DNA of 64,000 nt, taken from contig JBITNC010000001.1 of assembly GCA_050084985.1 (NCBI GenBank), positions 125,922,001-125,986,000 on the forward strand, written 5' to 3'. Below are positions 10,500 to 20,930 of this stretch, piece by piece (within the stretch, counting starts at the first letter, position 1; each line of letters opens with the position of its first letter). Source of the stretch: Nageia nagi. Its lineage: Eukaryota; Pinophyta. The position numbers and the translations under genes were made by a program. The notes under the pieces are model-generated. The model was not told where the DNA came from, made no database searches, and saw only the letters and a program-made list of their open reading frames with translations.

Positions 10500-11400
10500 A
10501 AATCATGCCATCAAATTTACTACAAAGGTAATATCTAGTTTGGATATAGTTAGATATAAAAGACTACAATTAATTACTTATAAGTGGTAGCATTAGCCAA
10601 TTGAGAGTTGGAGCTTAGACAAATAATGATTCTAGGAGAGACTAGGATCATATCATATCTACACTCCTCCATTCTAAACTTTGATAAGATGTCTAGTATA
10701 TACATATATTGACTAAGATAAGTACAATCCTTATATTAATACACTTGCATTCTAAGGTAGAAGTGCAAGAGACCAAGATCAATTATTTGAAATGTTGCCT
10801 TAAGTTTGGATATGCACTCTTGAATGATTTCTTTATTGTTTTCAATTATCAAAATATCATCCACATAAAGGAGAATCAAGGCTACATCTTTTTATTGATT
10901 AAGCACATATAGATCAGAGTTAGAAAAATACTTGAAGAATCCAATATTTGCGAACTATCTTGAAATCTTCTTATACCAAGCTCTAAATGCTTGCTTGATT
11001 CCATACAAAGACTTCTTTTCCTTCAATAATAAAACCTTCTAGTTGATATATGAATATTTCACATCTAAGTCACCATTGATAAATGCATTCTTGACATCAA
11101 GTTGAAAAAATTTCCATCCTTGAGCTATGGAAAGAGCAAAGATAATTATAACATTAAGCATCTTTGCCATGGGAGTAAAGGTTTCCTCATAATCTACATT
11201 GTATTTTTGAGCAAAACCTTTCACTACTAACCTTGCCTTGTATTTTTTAATATCTCCAATGAAATTGAACTTGATCCTATAGATCCACTTATTTCCAATC
11301 ACATTTTTCTCATTGGGATAAGGAATCAAATCCCATGTTTCATTTTTCATAAGTCCCTCATACTTCACTTTCATGGCTTCTATCTAGCACTCATGCTTAG
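10500..11400 (-). pseudogene. Copia-1 reverse transcriptase
   Basis: The frame at 11374-11039 contains KNETWDLIPYPNEKNVIGNK, WIYRIKF and YKARLVVKGFAQKYNVDYEE followed by TFTPMAK, the conserved start of copia reverse transcriptase. The catalytic YVDD motif is encoded at 10,856-10,867 (LLYVDDIL). Stops and frameshifts separate these blocks, so the domain can be recognised but is not functional. Confidence 0.9.
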
Positions 11401-11589
11401 AAGCTTCTTTTAAGGTTGAGGGCTCATACTTGTTGTAAATCTTGGTAAATAAAGATTTTTTCAAGGCCATGCTTCTTTTTCCACTTTATGTTGGAGAATT
11501 TTTTTCTTGAGGTGACTTTTTTAGATCAATATCCAACTAGCTAGGTGCAACTAAAGAGTCCTTTGATCATTAACATCTTTATTAGAAGT

Positions 11590-12237
11590 AGATTATTTAG
11601 GAAGTTCATTGAACTTTACATCCCTTGAAATAAACATAGCATTGTAGGATGGAGAGTAGATCTTGTAGCCTCTATGATGACTATCATAACCCATAAAGAT
11701 GCATTTTTCAATCCTTTTGTCTAACTTCTTCCTTTTATCAGAAATAATGCAAGAGAATACTTCACAACTAAACACCCTAAGGTGTGAAATGTTAGGTTTT
11801 ATTCTTTATCATGCCTCAAAAGGATTTTTACCCTAAATAGCTTTTGTGGGACAACTATTCAAGATGTAAATTGTAGTGACTACTACTTCACCCCATAACA
11901 AACTAGGAGGATTACCCAACATGCATCTAGCCATTTCCATAATTATCCTATTTTTCCTTTTGACAACACCATTCTACTGAGGAGTGTAAGGAATCATAAA
12001 TTACCTTTTGATTCCATACTTAGCACAATAGTCATTTAACTCATTTTTATGATATTCTCCCTTATTATCTGATCTCAACATATTGATTTTAAGGTTAGTT
12101 TGATTCTCAACAAAGGCCTTAAAAACCTTAAAACTCTCAAAGATTTGATCCTTGTGCTCAAGTAGATACCTAAAGGTCATTCTACTAAAGTCATCAATGA
12201 AGGTCAAGACATAAGATGCTCCTCCAAGTGACTTAGT
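11590..12237 (-). pseudogene. Copia-1 integrase
   Basis: The frame at 12207-12001 reads MTFIDDFSRMTF, EHKDQIFESFKVFKAFVENQ and LRSDNKGEYHKNEL, the copia integrase core with its first two acidic positions (D in FIDDFSR, D in RSDN-GEY). The frame at 11775-11593 gives FSCIISDKRKKLDKR, KCIFMGYDSHHRGYK and ISRDVKFNE, the C-terminal integrase block. The middle part, around 11,800-11,990, contains the RCMLGNPPSLLWGEVV-like segment but is interrupted. Confidence 0.9.
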
Positions 12238-12900
12238 CTAAAATGGACCCATCAAATTTGAATGTACAAGTTGAAAAGGTTGAGATGCTCTTTTTGCCTT
12301 ATCTTTTTTAAACTTTTGTCTATGCATCTTGCCAAAAATGTACTTCTCATATAGACCAATCAAAGGAGAAATTGAAGGCAAACCTTCCATAAGTTTTTGG
12401 TCTTTCGTGACTTGAACACTCTTGTGGTTAAGGTGCCTTAAATTTTGGTGCCAAAGATTACCTCTAGAACACATATTTGTAGCAAGACACATATTTATTG
12501 GAACTTGATCCATAATATAGGGATTATCTTTTATTGACCCTTTAACCAATGTGGCAAGTCCTTTATTCATGCACCAATATTGAGAGTCAAACTCAAAAAA
12601 GTACCCTTTTTTAGCAACTTGGATCATGGAGAGAAGGTTCATACTAAGCTTAAGAACATAGAGCACATTATCAAGAACCCTTTTGTGAAACAACACACTC
12701 TCAATTCCTTGGACTTTAAGGGTAGAGTTATCACCTATCACAACTGCATCTTTTCTATACTTATGAAAGTTCTCAAACTTTTTCTTTTCAAATCATAGGT
12801 GATTAGTGCAAACAAATTCAATAATCCAATCAAATTAAAAAGTGCAAGACATAGAGTAGAGCACAATAATAAAAGCAACTTGAATATTCTTCTTTTCTTT
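12238..12900 (-). pseudogene. Copia-1 protease / GAG-pre-integrase region
   Basis: The 167-codon frame at 12741-12238 includes MIGDNSTLKVQGIESV, VLDNVLYVLKLSMNLLS and NLWHQNLRHLNHKSVQV, which match the protease-to-GAG-pre-integrase segment of copia polyproteins (V-DVL-VP-L--NLLS; LWH-RLGH-N). The histidine/cysteine zinc-binding part of integrase follows but is degraded (KYIFGKMHRQKF for the expected C--GK--R--F). Confidence 0.85.
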
Positions 12901-12939
12901 GAAGCTTTTTACATTTTCCATTGCCTTTGTTCTTTTCCT

Positions 12940-13854
12940 TTATTTTTTTTTATAGCAATCAACTTCTTTGTGACCTTGGATGCCATAATAGTTAGAATTA
13001 CCATCAAACTTTTTTGTACGATATGTATTATTTAATTTGCCTTTTCCATCTCTTTTCTTGAAGTGGTTATTATTACCATTGTTTCTACTACTATTATTGT
13101 TGTTCCTATTATTACCATTATTGCCATTATTCCTATTGCTATTGTTACCATTGCCTCTTTTCTCAAATCTTTTAAAGGAAGAAGGATAAGATTTCTTTTG
13201 ATAGTTGAACTTCTTCTTGAAAGGAGTTTTGGTTGCTCCAAGAGCAACGTTATTATCTTTAAGAGAAGAAATAAACACAATTTTATTAAAGGTTTTCTCA
13301 TGTTTTAAAAGGATCCTAGTAAGGTTCTCAAGGGAGAATACTTCTTCTTCATCATCAAGCCTTGTTTCCATAATTGTCACAAAGTTACCAAACTTTGAAG
13401 AAAGGATTTGAAGAATGATGAAGACCTTGAACTCATTATTGATCCAATTGCATCCACAAGCAACAAGTTGGATCCTTAGGTCAATGATTTTGTTCAAGTA
13501 GATAGCCACATTTTCATCTTCCCTTTGATGAGATTGAAGCATCTATTGGAGAATAGTAAACCTTCTTAAAAAATTTGAACTAAGGTAGATTTACTTATCT
13601 CAAGCTTCCTTTGCTGAAGTTGAAGAGAAAATCATCTAGAGTACATCATTTAAAAGTGCATGGAAGATCATAGAGGTTTCCAACTCATTCTTTATGTTGT
13701 AAGCCTTTAGTGCCTTCTTATCTATAGGAGGTATAAGGTTTTCATTCACTATTTATCGAAGCTTCCTTTCTTGCAATTCAAATCTCATGCAAGGTTTCCA
13801 AATCCCGAAGTTAGAGCCATTAAGAATGTGTTTGGGTAAAAAGGAGTCTCTCAT
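12940..13854 (-). pseudogene. Copia-1 gag
   Basis: The first codon of the gag frame is at 13,854 (MRDSFLPKHILNGSNF, then IWKPCMRFELQERKL), as usual for the N-terminus of plant copia gag. Stops occur near 13,700-13,550; the rest is an open frame of 200 codons down to 12,940. It contains a long asparagine/glycine/arginine-rich tract (about 13,040-13,160) and ends in a zinc-knuckle-like GHKEVDCYKKK. The first two cysteines of the CCHC knuckle are replaced by serine and tyrosine. Gag would form the virus-like particle in the cytoplasm. Confidence 0.85.
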
Positions 13855-15240
13855 TTGCTACATAAGAATGTGAAAAATAATAAGCATATGGTTCAATAAA
13901 AAACATTATATGGCTCCTCAAATAGGTTATGTTGCTAAATGTACATGTGAATGTGTTTATTTTAGGGGGTTGCTCATTTCAATATTTTTATTTTTATTTG
14001 CATAAGCAAATAAATCAAAATACGAAACATAAAGTAAAAGAGCATAAGTAAACATCATCCATTTGCAATTTTTTAGACCTAAAAGTCTAATGGGTTTTGT
14101 TTACCAACCCCTAAAGGACATCTTTACATTATTCTTTATTTTGCATAAGTCCATTCCATACTTTGTATAAAAATGTTGGCATGCATAAATCCCATTAAGT
14201 AAAATATGCAATATGTGGATCTAAGAAATTAAGTAAAAATTATAATGTCTCCCCCTCTTTTACTTAAAAAAAAGGGATCCCTTTAATAAATACTTAGTAT
14301 GATATACTAAAAATATTTCATATTTTATCATGAAGGTAAAATAATTTCTATTATTGCACTCTGCCAAGTAAAAAATAGCAAATTTATAAGCACTAAAAAA
14401 TGGATTAAAAATTTTGTTCAAGGAAAAATTTTAATACTAGGTATTACAAATTAACTAAGTTTTAAAAAATAATGCCTCTAAATTTTAAAAATTACAAAAA
14501 AATATTGGCTCATTCTTGCAATTTTTAAAATACTAACACATGATTACTCTCCTATAAATAATTAAATCCAAGCTTACTTATACCATTTGCACTATCTTGC
14601 AATTTTGGTTAAAGCATTAATACCTCTATTTCTCCTACAAAGCAATTAATTCTAATTTTACCCAATACTCCACACTTTACTTATTAATGTAGAGTACGTG
14701 GATGTAATCATGGTCTAAAGTGTAAAGAGGAAGGAACCCTATGCAATAAGTAATAAAATATTTTAAACAAGAAATGTAAAGGAAGTAGAGCAACTTGGCA
14801 GAAGAGGAGGAAGTCAATAAACAAAAAAAACAAATAAAAAATTCAGCAAAGAGAGGAGAGAGTAGGCACAACATCATAGTACCCATAGGAATCACGTAGA
14901 GGGTGTTTTGTCCAAAGCTATTCTAAACATAATGGAGAGTACCATCAATGTGCACATGACAAATAAAGGGGGATAGGAGAGAATAGGATGGTAAGATACA
15001 ACACATGAGAGGAGACTATGCATGGGAAGAGACTACACACAGTGGTAGGAGACTATGCGATGATGGAGAGCAGAGTGAGGCCAAGGAGGGGCTAGGTGGA
15101 GTGCAAGGTGCAAGAGACAAAGTACTAGAAAGCAAAGAAGGAACATAGGTTTGAATCCATGCTCACCACACCAAAAAAGAGGGCCAAGAAATACAAAATA
15201 GACAAGTGCAAGGGAAAGGAAGGTGAACAAGTAAGGGAGT

Positions 15241-15425
15241 TTGAGAGAAGAGGGTGGCCACCAACTCGCTTGAAGTCAAAAATAAAAGCCACCATAGGAG
15301 TCTAAGAGGAGAGGGTGGCTAGTAGCTCACCTAGAGTCAAAAATAAAATCCACCATGGGATTTTGAGAGGAGAGGGTAGCCATCAGCTTGCTTGTAGACA
15401 AAAGGAAGAGCCACTACCCAAGATG
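15241..15425. repeat. About 62-bp imperfect tandem repeat, three copies
   Basis: Units at about 15241-15302, 15303-15363 and 15364-15425 share the order gagaggagagggtggc, a variable piece, then agtcaaaaataaaa and ccaccat. It lies in the copia-1 leader and is purine-rich on the plus strand. Confidence 0.85.
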
Positions 15426-15486
15426 GAATCCCCCTCAACATTAGAGAAAAAAATAATTTTTTATGTTATATAAAAGCATTTCTTTT

Positions 15487-15534
<48 letters not shown>
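15487..15534. repeat. (TG)n(TA)n compound microsatellite
   Basis: Five TG units run directly into about nineteen TA units. Confidence 0.95.
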
Positions 15535-15535
<1 letters not shown>

Positions 15536-16088
15536 TATTTATATTTGATTTACAATACAAATCTCCTTTCTCTTTTTGTAAAAATATGATAATTTTCACT
15601 ACAAACTTCATAACAATATCTTTATTGCTTTTTTTTAAGCAACTTTTAACCACAAATTTCAAATAACCCCCCCTTTTAATATACTAGCAATATATAAACC
15701 CCCTTTTTATTGAAATTTTGCATGTAAATTTGAAGGAAAAAATATTATTATTATTATTTTTACTCAAACCTTTGATATGCATAATAAAACCTTAAAAAAT
15801 TAAATATATGTAAAATTATAGCAATATAATAGGTAATTTTAAAAAATTGCAACTAACACTAAGACATGTTAGTAAAAAAATGCAACTAAATATATAGCTA
15901 TTTTGAGCAAATTTATCATAAACAAGGACTACAATAACACAAAATATGTTAGTAATCCAAGATAAGGTGAAGTAAAATTATACCTTGAGTCACTTTTACC
16001 TCTCAATGGAGTGAAAGATAAAGAATGAGGACCTCCAAGTTGAAGATGAAGAGCCTCAACACCAAGGGTGTAAAGAGGAGCCTTCAAG

Positions 16089-16104
16089 GTTCTTTGATAC
16101 CAAA
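16089..16104 (-). other. Copia-1 primer-binding site
   Basis: Minus strand reads TTTGGTATCAAAGAAC directly after the 5' LTR, close to the initiator-Met tRNA complement TGGTATCAGAGC used by most plant LTR elements. Confidence 0.8.
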
Positions 16105-16590
16105 TGAGAGGGATTTAAATATAACATAAATAAATATAATCTACAAAGATCACCTGAAAGCTCACAATTCACATCTAACAAACTCACAAAGATAACACAA
16201 GATGTAAGTGGTTCCTCCAACTAGGAGTACATCCACTAACTAGATCTCTCTTAATCTCAAATATGAACTCTTACAATTCTTCTAATCTCATGTTCTAAAC
16301 ACTATCCTATAGCATAAATTTACTTCTCAAATTGATGTATAATCACAAATAGGAAGCATTCTATTTATAGGCCAAAATGCCTTTTCAGATCACTCTTTTA
16401 CCCAATGTACAAAGGCATGACATGCACTTCCTTTTACCCAAGGGGCATGCTCATCACATGGAGTGTAGGACAAGTTACATTATCATATTGAATTAAATAC
16501 TTAAGGTATCTAATAATACTCTTAAGTATTAGTGAATTTACAAAGAGGATTAATACAAACCTATACAATAATGCATTATTCATTCCAACA
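16105..16590 (-). repeat. Copia-1 5' LTR
   Basis: 486 bp, TG to CA, followed by the target duplication AAGAT. It shows several indels and many substitutions relative to the left LTR, so the insertion is not recent. Confidence 0.95.
16371..16380 (-). promoter_or_regulatory. TATA box in copia-1 5' LTR
   Basis: Minus strand reads CTATAAATAG. The same position in the copia-2 LTR (30,737-30,746) is identical, which supports a conserved promoter. The likely RNA start is roughly 30 bases further on the minus strand. Confidence 0.6.
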
Positions 16591-17290
16591 AAGATGAGAG
16601 TAGTACATGTTTTTATATTATTAATAATAATATTTTGAAACTAATCCTAATTTTTTTAAAAAATACAAATTAATTTTTATAATTGTGTATTTTTCAAGTA
16701 AAAGAAAATTTATAAGTGCTCGTAGAAAATATTTAAAATTTGCATTATGCAAGATAGAAAGGACCTTGAATTGGAAGAGAGACCAATAGAGGTGCATCAT
16801 AAAGTCTCTTGAACAATTCTAGCATACCCATTACCATAGAAGGGATAATTATGATCCAAAAGTATGGAAATAATTAGTAGTGAAAGTGAATGCAATTGGG
16901 AAGCATAATGCAACCACACAAAAATTCTCACAATGACAAAAAGCTTTGCAAGCATGTGGATTTTTCATATCATTGCCCATGGGTAGGCATCGTACAGGTT
17001 ATGTAAGAAAGAAAGGGTTGGATTCCATGTTTGTGAGTATACAAATTTCATGATTTCATTAAAATTTATATTTCAAATAATTAAATATCTATTAATTTTT
17101 TTAGTTATCTAGATATGATCGCCTTCCACCAAAGGAGGAAAATGAATATATAATTAAAGAAGTTTTTGTAAAGCTTGTTGAAAATATGTATACTAAAATG
17201 ATAAGCAAGTAGTAAAATATTTCATACTTTAGATTAATTAATTATATTTAATTTTTTAATATTAATAAAGGTTTTAAATATTTTACTTAG
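16591..17290 (+). pseudogene. Unknown spliced gene remnant, 3' part
   Basis: Continues the exon broken at 8694: once one AAGAT copy is removed the sequence reads DLDWKLQD then ESSTCFY in frame. Further pieces are CGFFISLPMGRHRTGYV (about 16,950-17,005), RKKGLDSMFVSI before a GT donor-like site near 17,034, and, after an AT-rich gap, YDRLPPKEENEYIIKEVFVK and LVENMYTKMISK ending in a stop near 17,211. Intervening stops show decay. The exon-intron alternation is what I see; the family is unknown, although a plant transposon-encoded protein would fit the low-copy repeat context. Confidence 0.35.
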
Positions 17291-17343
17291 TGTTAAAAAT
17301 ATTGACTTGGGGATTAAGGGTTTATAATTTTACAAGGGTTCAT

Positions 17344-17663
17344 TGTTATGAACAAAGTTCCCAAAATAGCATAAAATCACCAAAAAGAGAGCTCAACGCA
17401 TTGAATAAGAGATAAAATCTGTAATAAGCCACTTCAAGGGGGCAACCTCCTTTGTAATAAGCCACTTCGAGGGGGCAACCTCCTTTACATCACATCAATT
17501 ACACAACAATCAACATCCCAAATGATAATACCTCCTTAGTATATATAGGAGTCCAAGGGGTGCCACTACAATGAAAGGACACTAGCCGACATAACAATAA
17601 TAATGTAAGGAAATAACAATAACCATAGCTGACCTAACAATAATAATGTATAGGGACCTAACA
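17344..17663 (-). repeat. Gag-only element 3' LTR
   Basis: 320 bp. It contains a 33-bp direct repeat (17420-17452 and 17453-17485; gtaataagccacttc then gaggggg and caacctcctt) that is also present in the other LTR, so the duplication predates this insertion. Confidence 0.95.
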
Positions 17664-17680
17664 TGCCCCTCTCCTTCAAA
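17664..17680 (-). other. Gag-only element polypurine tract
   Basis: Minus strand reads GAAGGAGAGGGGCA immediately before the 3' LTR. Confidence 0.8.
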
Positions 17681-17691
17681 AAATGTTTTCC

Positions 17692-18618
17692 TCAACATTT
17701 TAGTAGTTCTGGATGCTTCTGTAGAAATTTCTCATCTTCCCATGTGGAATATTCAGCCATTGCCATATTTTTACTTTCAACCTTCCTTGCCATCCTAAAA
17801 GCCATCTCTAAGGATGTTGGTTCAAATAGATGCACCTCATGTTGAATTTTATCCTTTAAGCTTCCCATAAAGAGATCCAACAATCTATCATCTGGTATAT
17901 CCTTCACTCTAAGACTCAACTTTTGAAATTGTTGAATGTGCTCCATCACTAAACCTTCTTGCCTTAGATTTATCAATTGAGTAAAGAAGGAATTATTCTT
18001 AACATCCTCATGATAGGCTATCAATTCCTCTGTAAAAATGGACCAAGATATAATAGAACCCTTTTTATGTTCACAAAGCCATTGGTACCATACAACCTGC
18101 TCAGGTTCTAGATACAAGGATGCAATAGTTACTTTTTGTGATGTTGGTACTAGGTGTAGATCAAAAAAGTGCTCCATTTGAAATATCCAAGTGATGGGGT
18201 CCCTTCCATCAAACTTCCTCATGTCGATCTTGGGGATTTGGATTCCCCTTGAGAACCATGCTTGATTACTTCCATCAGTAGAAGCATATCCTCCTGAATT
18301 AGGCTTATTAATGAAGGGTTTATCTCCTTGAACAATATCATTATTTTCCTGATAACACTGGGCCATATCAACATCTTTAGGAATCTTTCCCTCTGGGTTT
18401 TGTATGAGCTGAAAAATCTTTTCCATATATTGATCCATTTTAATTGCCAACTCTTTTGTCAAATCCCTTTTTAATTCCTCCATATCACCCTTTTTTACAC
18501 ACTCTTTAACCAATTCTTCCACTTGGGATATTCGAAAGAATATGTCTTCACTTTCTGCTATAGTCATGGATGAACCCTCTAGAGGTCTAGTTGGTTTAGC
18601 AATTTTTTTCGGTGGCAT
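17692..18618 (-). CDS. Gag protein of the gag-only LTR element
   Basis: Intact 308-codon frame starting MPPKKIAKPTRPLEG. Residues about 30-80 are charged and helix-like (VEELVKECVKKGDMEELKRD). From about residue 125 there is a Ty3/gypsy-type capsid domain: PKIDMRKFDGRDPITWIFQM, EHFFDLHLVPTSQKV, ASLYLEPEQVVWYQWL, then WSIFTEELIAYHEDV, QLINLRQEGLVMEHIQQFQK and DLFMGSLKDKIQHEV. The protein stops shortly after this domain (HPELLKC). There is no CCHC zinc knuckle and no protease, so RNA packaging and maturation would rely on other signals or partners. The ATG chosen is the first in the frame, about 1 kb after the primer site. It is the only long, unbroken and family-recognisable reading frame in the window. 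Expression would be from the right LTR. Confidence 0.9.
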   Translation of the reverse strand: MPPKKIAKPTRPLEGSSMTIAESEDIFFRISQVEELVKECVKKGDMEELKRDLTKELAIKMDQYMEKIFQLIQNPEGKIPKDVDMAQCYQENNDIVQGDKPFINKPNSGGYASTDGSNQAWFSRGIQIPKIDMRKFDGRDPITWIFQMEHFFDLHLVPTSQKVTIASLYLEPEQVVWYQWLCEHKKGSIISWSIFTEELIAYHEDVKNNSFFTQLINLRQEGLVMEHIQQFQKLSLRVKDIPDDRLLDLFMGSLKDKIQHEVHLFEPTSLEMAFRMARKVESKNMAMAEYSTWEDEKFLQKHPELLKC

Positions 18619-18639
18619 TTTGACTAAGTATTCTAGGGG

Positions 18640-18875
18640 GTCTCCCTATATACGCAAGGTAGTGGGAGCTCAATTCTGTGCTAGTGCTATCTAATGCACA
18701 ACCATTCGAAAAGGGCCCTTGCTAATATACTCACAGTACATGAGGGAATCCTAAAGGACCTCTCTATATACCATGTACGTGCATGAGCATGATGGCCTCT
18801 CTATATACTCAAAGGTACGTGAGAGAATCCAACAGTGGCCTAAGCAATATACTGCGAGTACGTTGTAGGAGACCA
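18640..18875. repeat. Imperfect repeats in the gag-only element leader
   Basis: A motif of the form atatactc-ca-GTACrTGAGrGAATCC recurs at about 18725-18750, 18766-18787, 18802-18830 and 18847-18871, with a weaker version at 18647. Spacing is about 35-50 bases. The repeats lie just upstream of the gag start, where LTR elements keep packaging and dimerisation signals; such a role here is conjecture. Confidence 0.65.
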
Positions 18876-19644
18876 TAATTCCTTGGGATGCAGTGCTGGC
18901 AAAGTAATGACAGCTCCTATGTTTAAAGACATTAGAACACGTCTATACCTAAAAGACTCTACTCTTTCTTTTCTTTCCAATAGCTTATTAATCACCCCAA
19001 ATAGACCTTTCAATCAAAATATATGCAAATTTAAAGAAATAAATAAATAAATTATACCTTTTTTAAATCATGATTTGGAGACTGTTCTATTATCCAACCT
19101 TCCAACTGAAGTAAATATGAAATTTTGGCTCTTTAGAGTCTGAAATTTCTACCTATGGTAGCCTCAGATGTCTTCTTTTCAATGCCATAGATTTCATCAA
19201 ATTCTGATAGTCCAAGAGGAAATGACTGCAATTTTCCAAAAATGTGCTGATTTTTGGATTTTTTTAAAGAGCGAACTTGTATGAAGTGCCTTGTGTCACC
19301 TGTTTATTCTCAGACCTTGAAAATTGTAACAGATAAACTTTTGTATATAACCTAACCAATCCAATAGGTATCACCTAGTTTGGAGCTGTAAAACTTCAGA
19401 TATACCTTTTTTAGCTAGAACACCTGTTTCAGACCTGCTTTTGCGACTAGTGACAAACCTTAACGTACCATGAGTGTAACTTAAAACATATAGCGAATTA
19501 GGAGCTGAAATTTTAACTGAAATTTCTTCGTTATGTGTTCAAAAAACCCAATAAATTTCAGAATCTAAATCCTCTTGAAAGAAACATGGTAGTGAAAATG
19601 CCACGATGACTAGTTTTGAGCTGTGAAACCCTAGAATCATCTGC

Positions 19645-19656
19645 TCTGGTACCAAA
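19645..19656 (-). other. Gag-only element primer-binding site
   Basis: Minus strand next to the 5' LTR reads TTTGGTACCAGAGCAG, one base different from the initiator-Met tRNA complement TGGTATCAGAGC. Confidence 0.85.
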
Positions 19657-19974
19657 TGTTATGAACAAAGTTCCCAAAATAGCATAAAATCACCAAAAAG
19701 AGAGCTCAACGCATTGAATAAGAGATAAAATCTATAATAAGCCACTTCAAGGGGCAACCTCCTTTGTAATAAGCCGCTTCGAGGGGCAACCTCCTTTACA
19801 TCACATCAATTACACAACAATCGACATCCCAAATGATAATACCTCCTTAGTATATATAGGAGTCCAAGGGGTGCCACTATAATGAAAGGACACTAGCCGA
19901 CATAACAATAATAATGTAAGGAAATAACAATAACCATAGCCGACCTAACAATAATAATGTATAGGGACCTAACA
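19657..19974 (-). repeat. Gag-only element 5' LTR
   Basis: 318 bp, TG to CA, followed by target duplication TTCAT. A TATATATA run at 19851-19858 is a likely TATA box for minus-strand transcription, matching 17540-17547 in the other LTR. Confidence 0.95.
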
Positions 19975-19979
19975 TTCAT

Positions 19980-20510
19980 GGTTTAGGGTTTATGGTTTTA
20001 TGGGTTTAGGATTCAAGGGATTAAGGGTTTTAGGGTATAGGTTTTAAGGGTTTAAAGGTTAGGGTATATAGTTTTAAGGGTTTAAGGATTTAGGGTTTTG
20101 AGTAAGATTTTCAAAATTCAAGATTTATAATTTTTAAGGTTTAAGGGTTTATTATTTTACAAATTTAATGTTTAGGGTTTTAAGGTATAAGTTTTAGAAT
20201 TTAGATGTTTAAGGGTTTGTATTTTAGAGTTATAATATTTTGGGTTTTAGGGTTTATAGTTAATGGGATTAAAAGTTTTAAGGTTAAGGGTTTTAGGAGT
20301 TTAAAAATTTAGGGTTTAGGGTTTAAGGTTTAGGATTTAAGGGTTTAAGGTTTTAATATTTTAGGGCTTAGGGTTTTAACGTTTAGGTTTTACATTTTAA
20401 GGGCTTAATAATGTTAAGGTTTAGGGTTTACATTTTAAGGTCTTAAGGGTTTAAGGGTTTATGACCTTCAGGTTTAAGGTCTTATGATTTTTGGGGTTTA
20501 AGATGTAGTG
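19980..20510. repeat. Telomere-like array, G-rich on + strand
   Basis: Degenerate TTTAGGG, TTTAAGGG and TTAGGGTTT words. The array starts before the gag-only element (about 17,305-17,343, ggattaagggtttataattt) and continues after it, so the element inserted into the array. Orientation is opposite to 5275-6235. Confidence 0.9.
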
Positions 20511-20930
20511 TTAAACTTAAACTAATATAAATATGAATTAGTTTATTAAAAATATGATGTAGGTTAGTAAATATTTGGCATAGGTTAGGCTTAAGTTAGA
20601 AAAATTTAACTTATGTTACAACTTGATTTAGATTAAAGTAAATAAAAATTTGAATTAGTTTCTTAAATATCACTTAGGTTAGTAAAAAAGAACTAAAAAT
20701 TTAATAAAAATCAATCCTAAAAGACTATGCCCATCAATGTTCTACCAATGACATTAACTACCATGATAAGAACCAAAAATAAAACATAAAATTCCCTCTT
20801 AGTTCAATTATCAATCATTACATATAGTAATAATATTAAAAAATATATAAGCTCATGATTACCATTAATTTTTAAATCATAGAATACATTGTACATGATT
20901 CCATATATAAATATGTATTTATGCTAATAC
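20511..20930. repeat. Core X, copy 1
   Basis: About 420 bp flanked by TTTAGGG-type DNA on the left and CCCTAAC-type DNA on the right. It is a direct repeat of 29,225-29,644: both start gtagtgttaaa, share ataaatatgaattagttt, aaaatcaatccta and taagctca, and end near tatttgtac/tatttatgc before the C-rich words. No coding sequence. Confidence 0.9.

Larger units (their letters stand above)
13855..16088 (-). other. Copia-1 untranslated leader
   Basis: About 2.2 kb lie between the primer-binding site and gag without recognisable coding sequence. The region near gag (13,860-14,110) is clearly related to 32,755-32,980 in copia-2, confirming common origin. It contains a three-copy tandem repeat and a TG/TA microsatellite, listed separately. 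Confidence 0.75.
8695..16590 (-). mobile_element. Copia-1: complete Ty1/copia LTR retrotransposon
   Basis: The element is bounded by direct LTRs (8695-9192 and 16105-16590) that start TG and end CA, and by a perfect 5-bp target duplication AAGAT at 8690-8694 and 16591-16595. It lies on the minus strand: primer-binding site next to the right LTR, then gag, protease, integrase, reverse transcriptase and RNase H leftwards, and a purine tract next to the left LTR. Integrase before reverse transcriptase identifies Ty1/copia. All genes carry stops or frameshifts and the LTRs differ at many sites, so it is an old, inactive copy. A long untranslated leader (about 13,855-16,088) precedes gag. A second copy of the same family in the opposite orientation lies at 30,516-36,768. 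Confidence 0.95.
17344..19974 (-). mobile_element. Gag-only (TR-GAG-like) non-autonomous LTR retrotransposon
   Basis: The element is 2,631 bp with LTRs at 17344-17663 and 19657-19974, each TG to CA, and a perfect target duplication TTCAT (17339-17343 and 19975-19979). By eye the LTRs differ by five transitions and two one-base indels, so insertion is recent relative to the other elements. It has a primer-binding site, a purine tract and a single intact gag gene, but no protease, reverse transcriptase, RNase H or integrase, and no room for them. This matches the class described in plants as terminal-repeat retrotransposons with a GAG domain. It must borrow enzymes from an autonomous Ty3/gypsy-type partner. 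It sits inside telomere-like DNA. Confidence 0.95.

Noticed and set aside
13063-13308. Ile/Val/Thr-rich plus-strand frame
   Set aside because: Antisense of the Asn/Arg/Gly tract of copia-1 gag.
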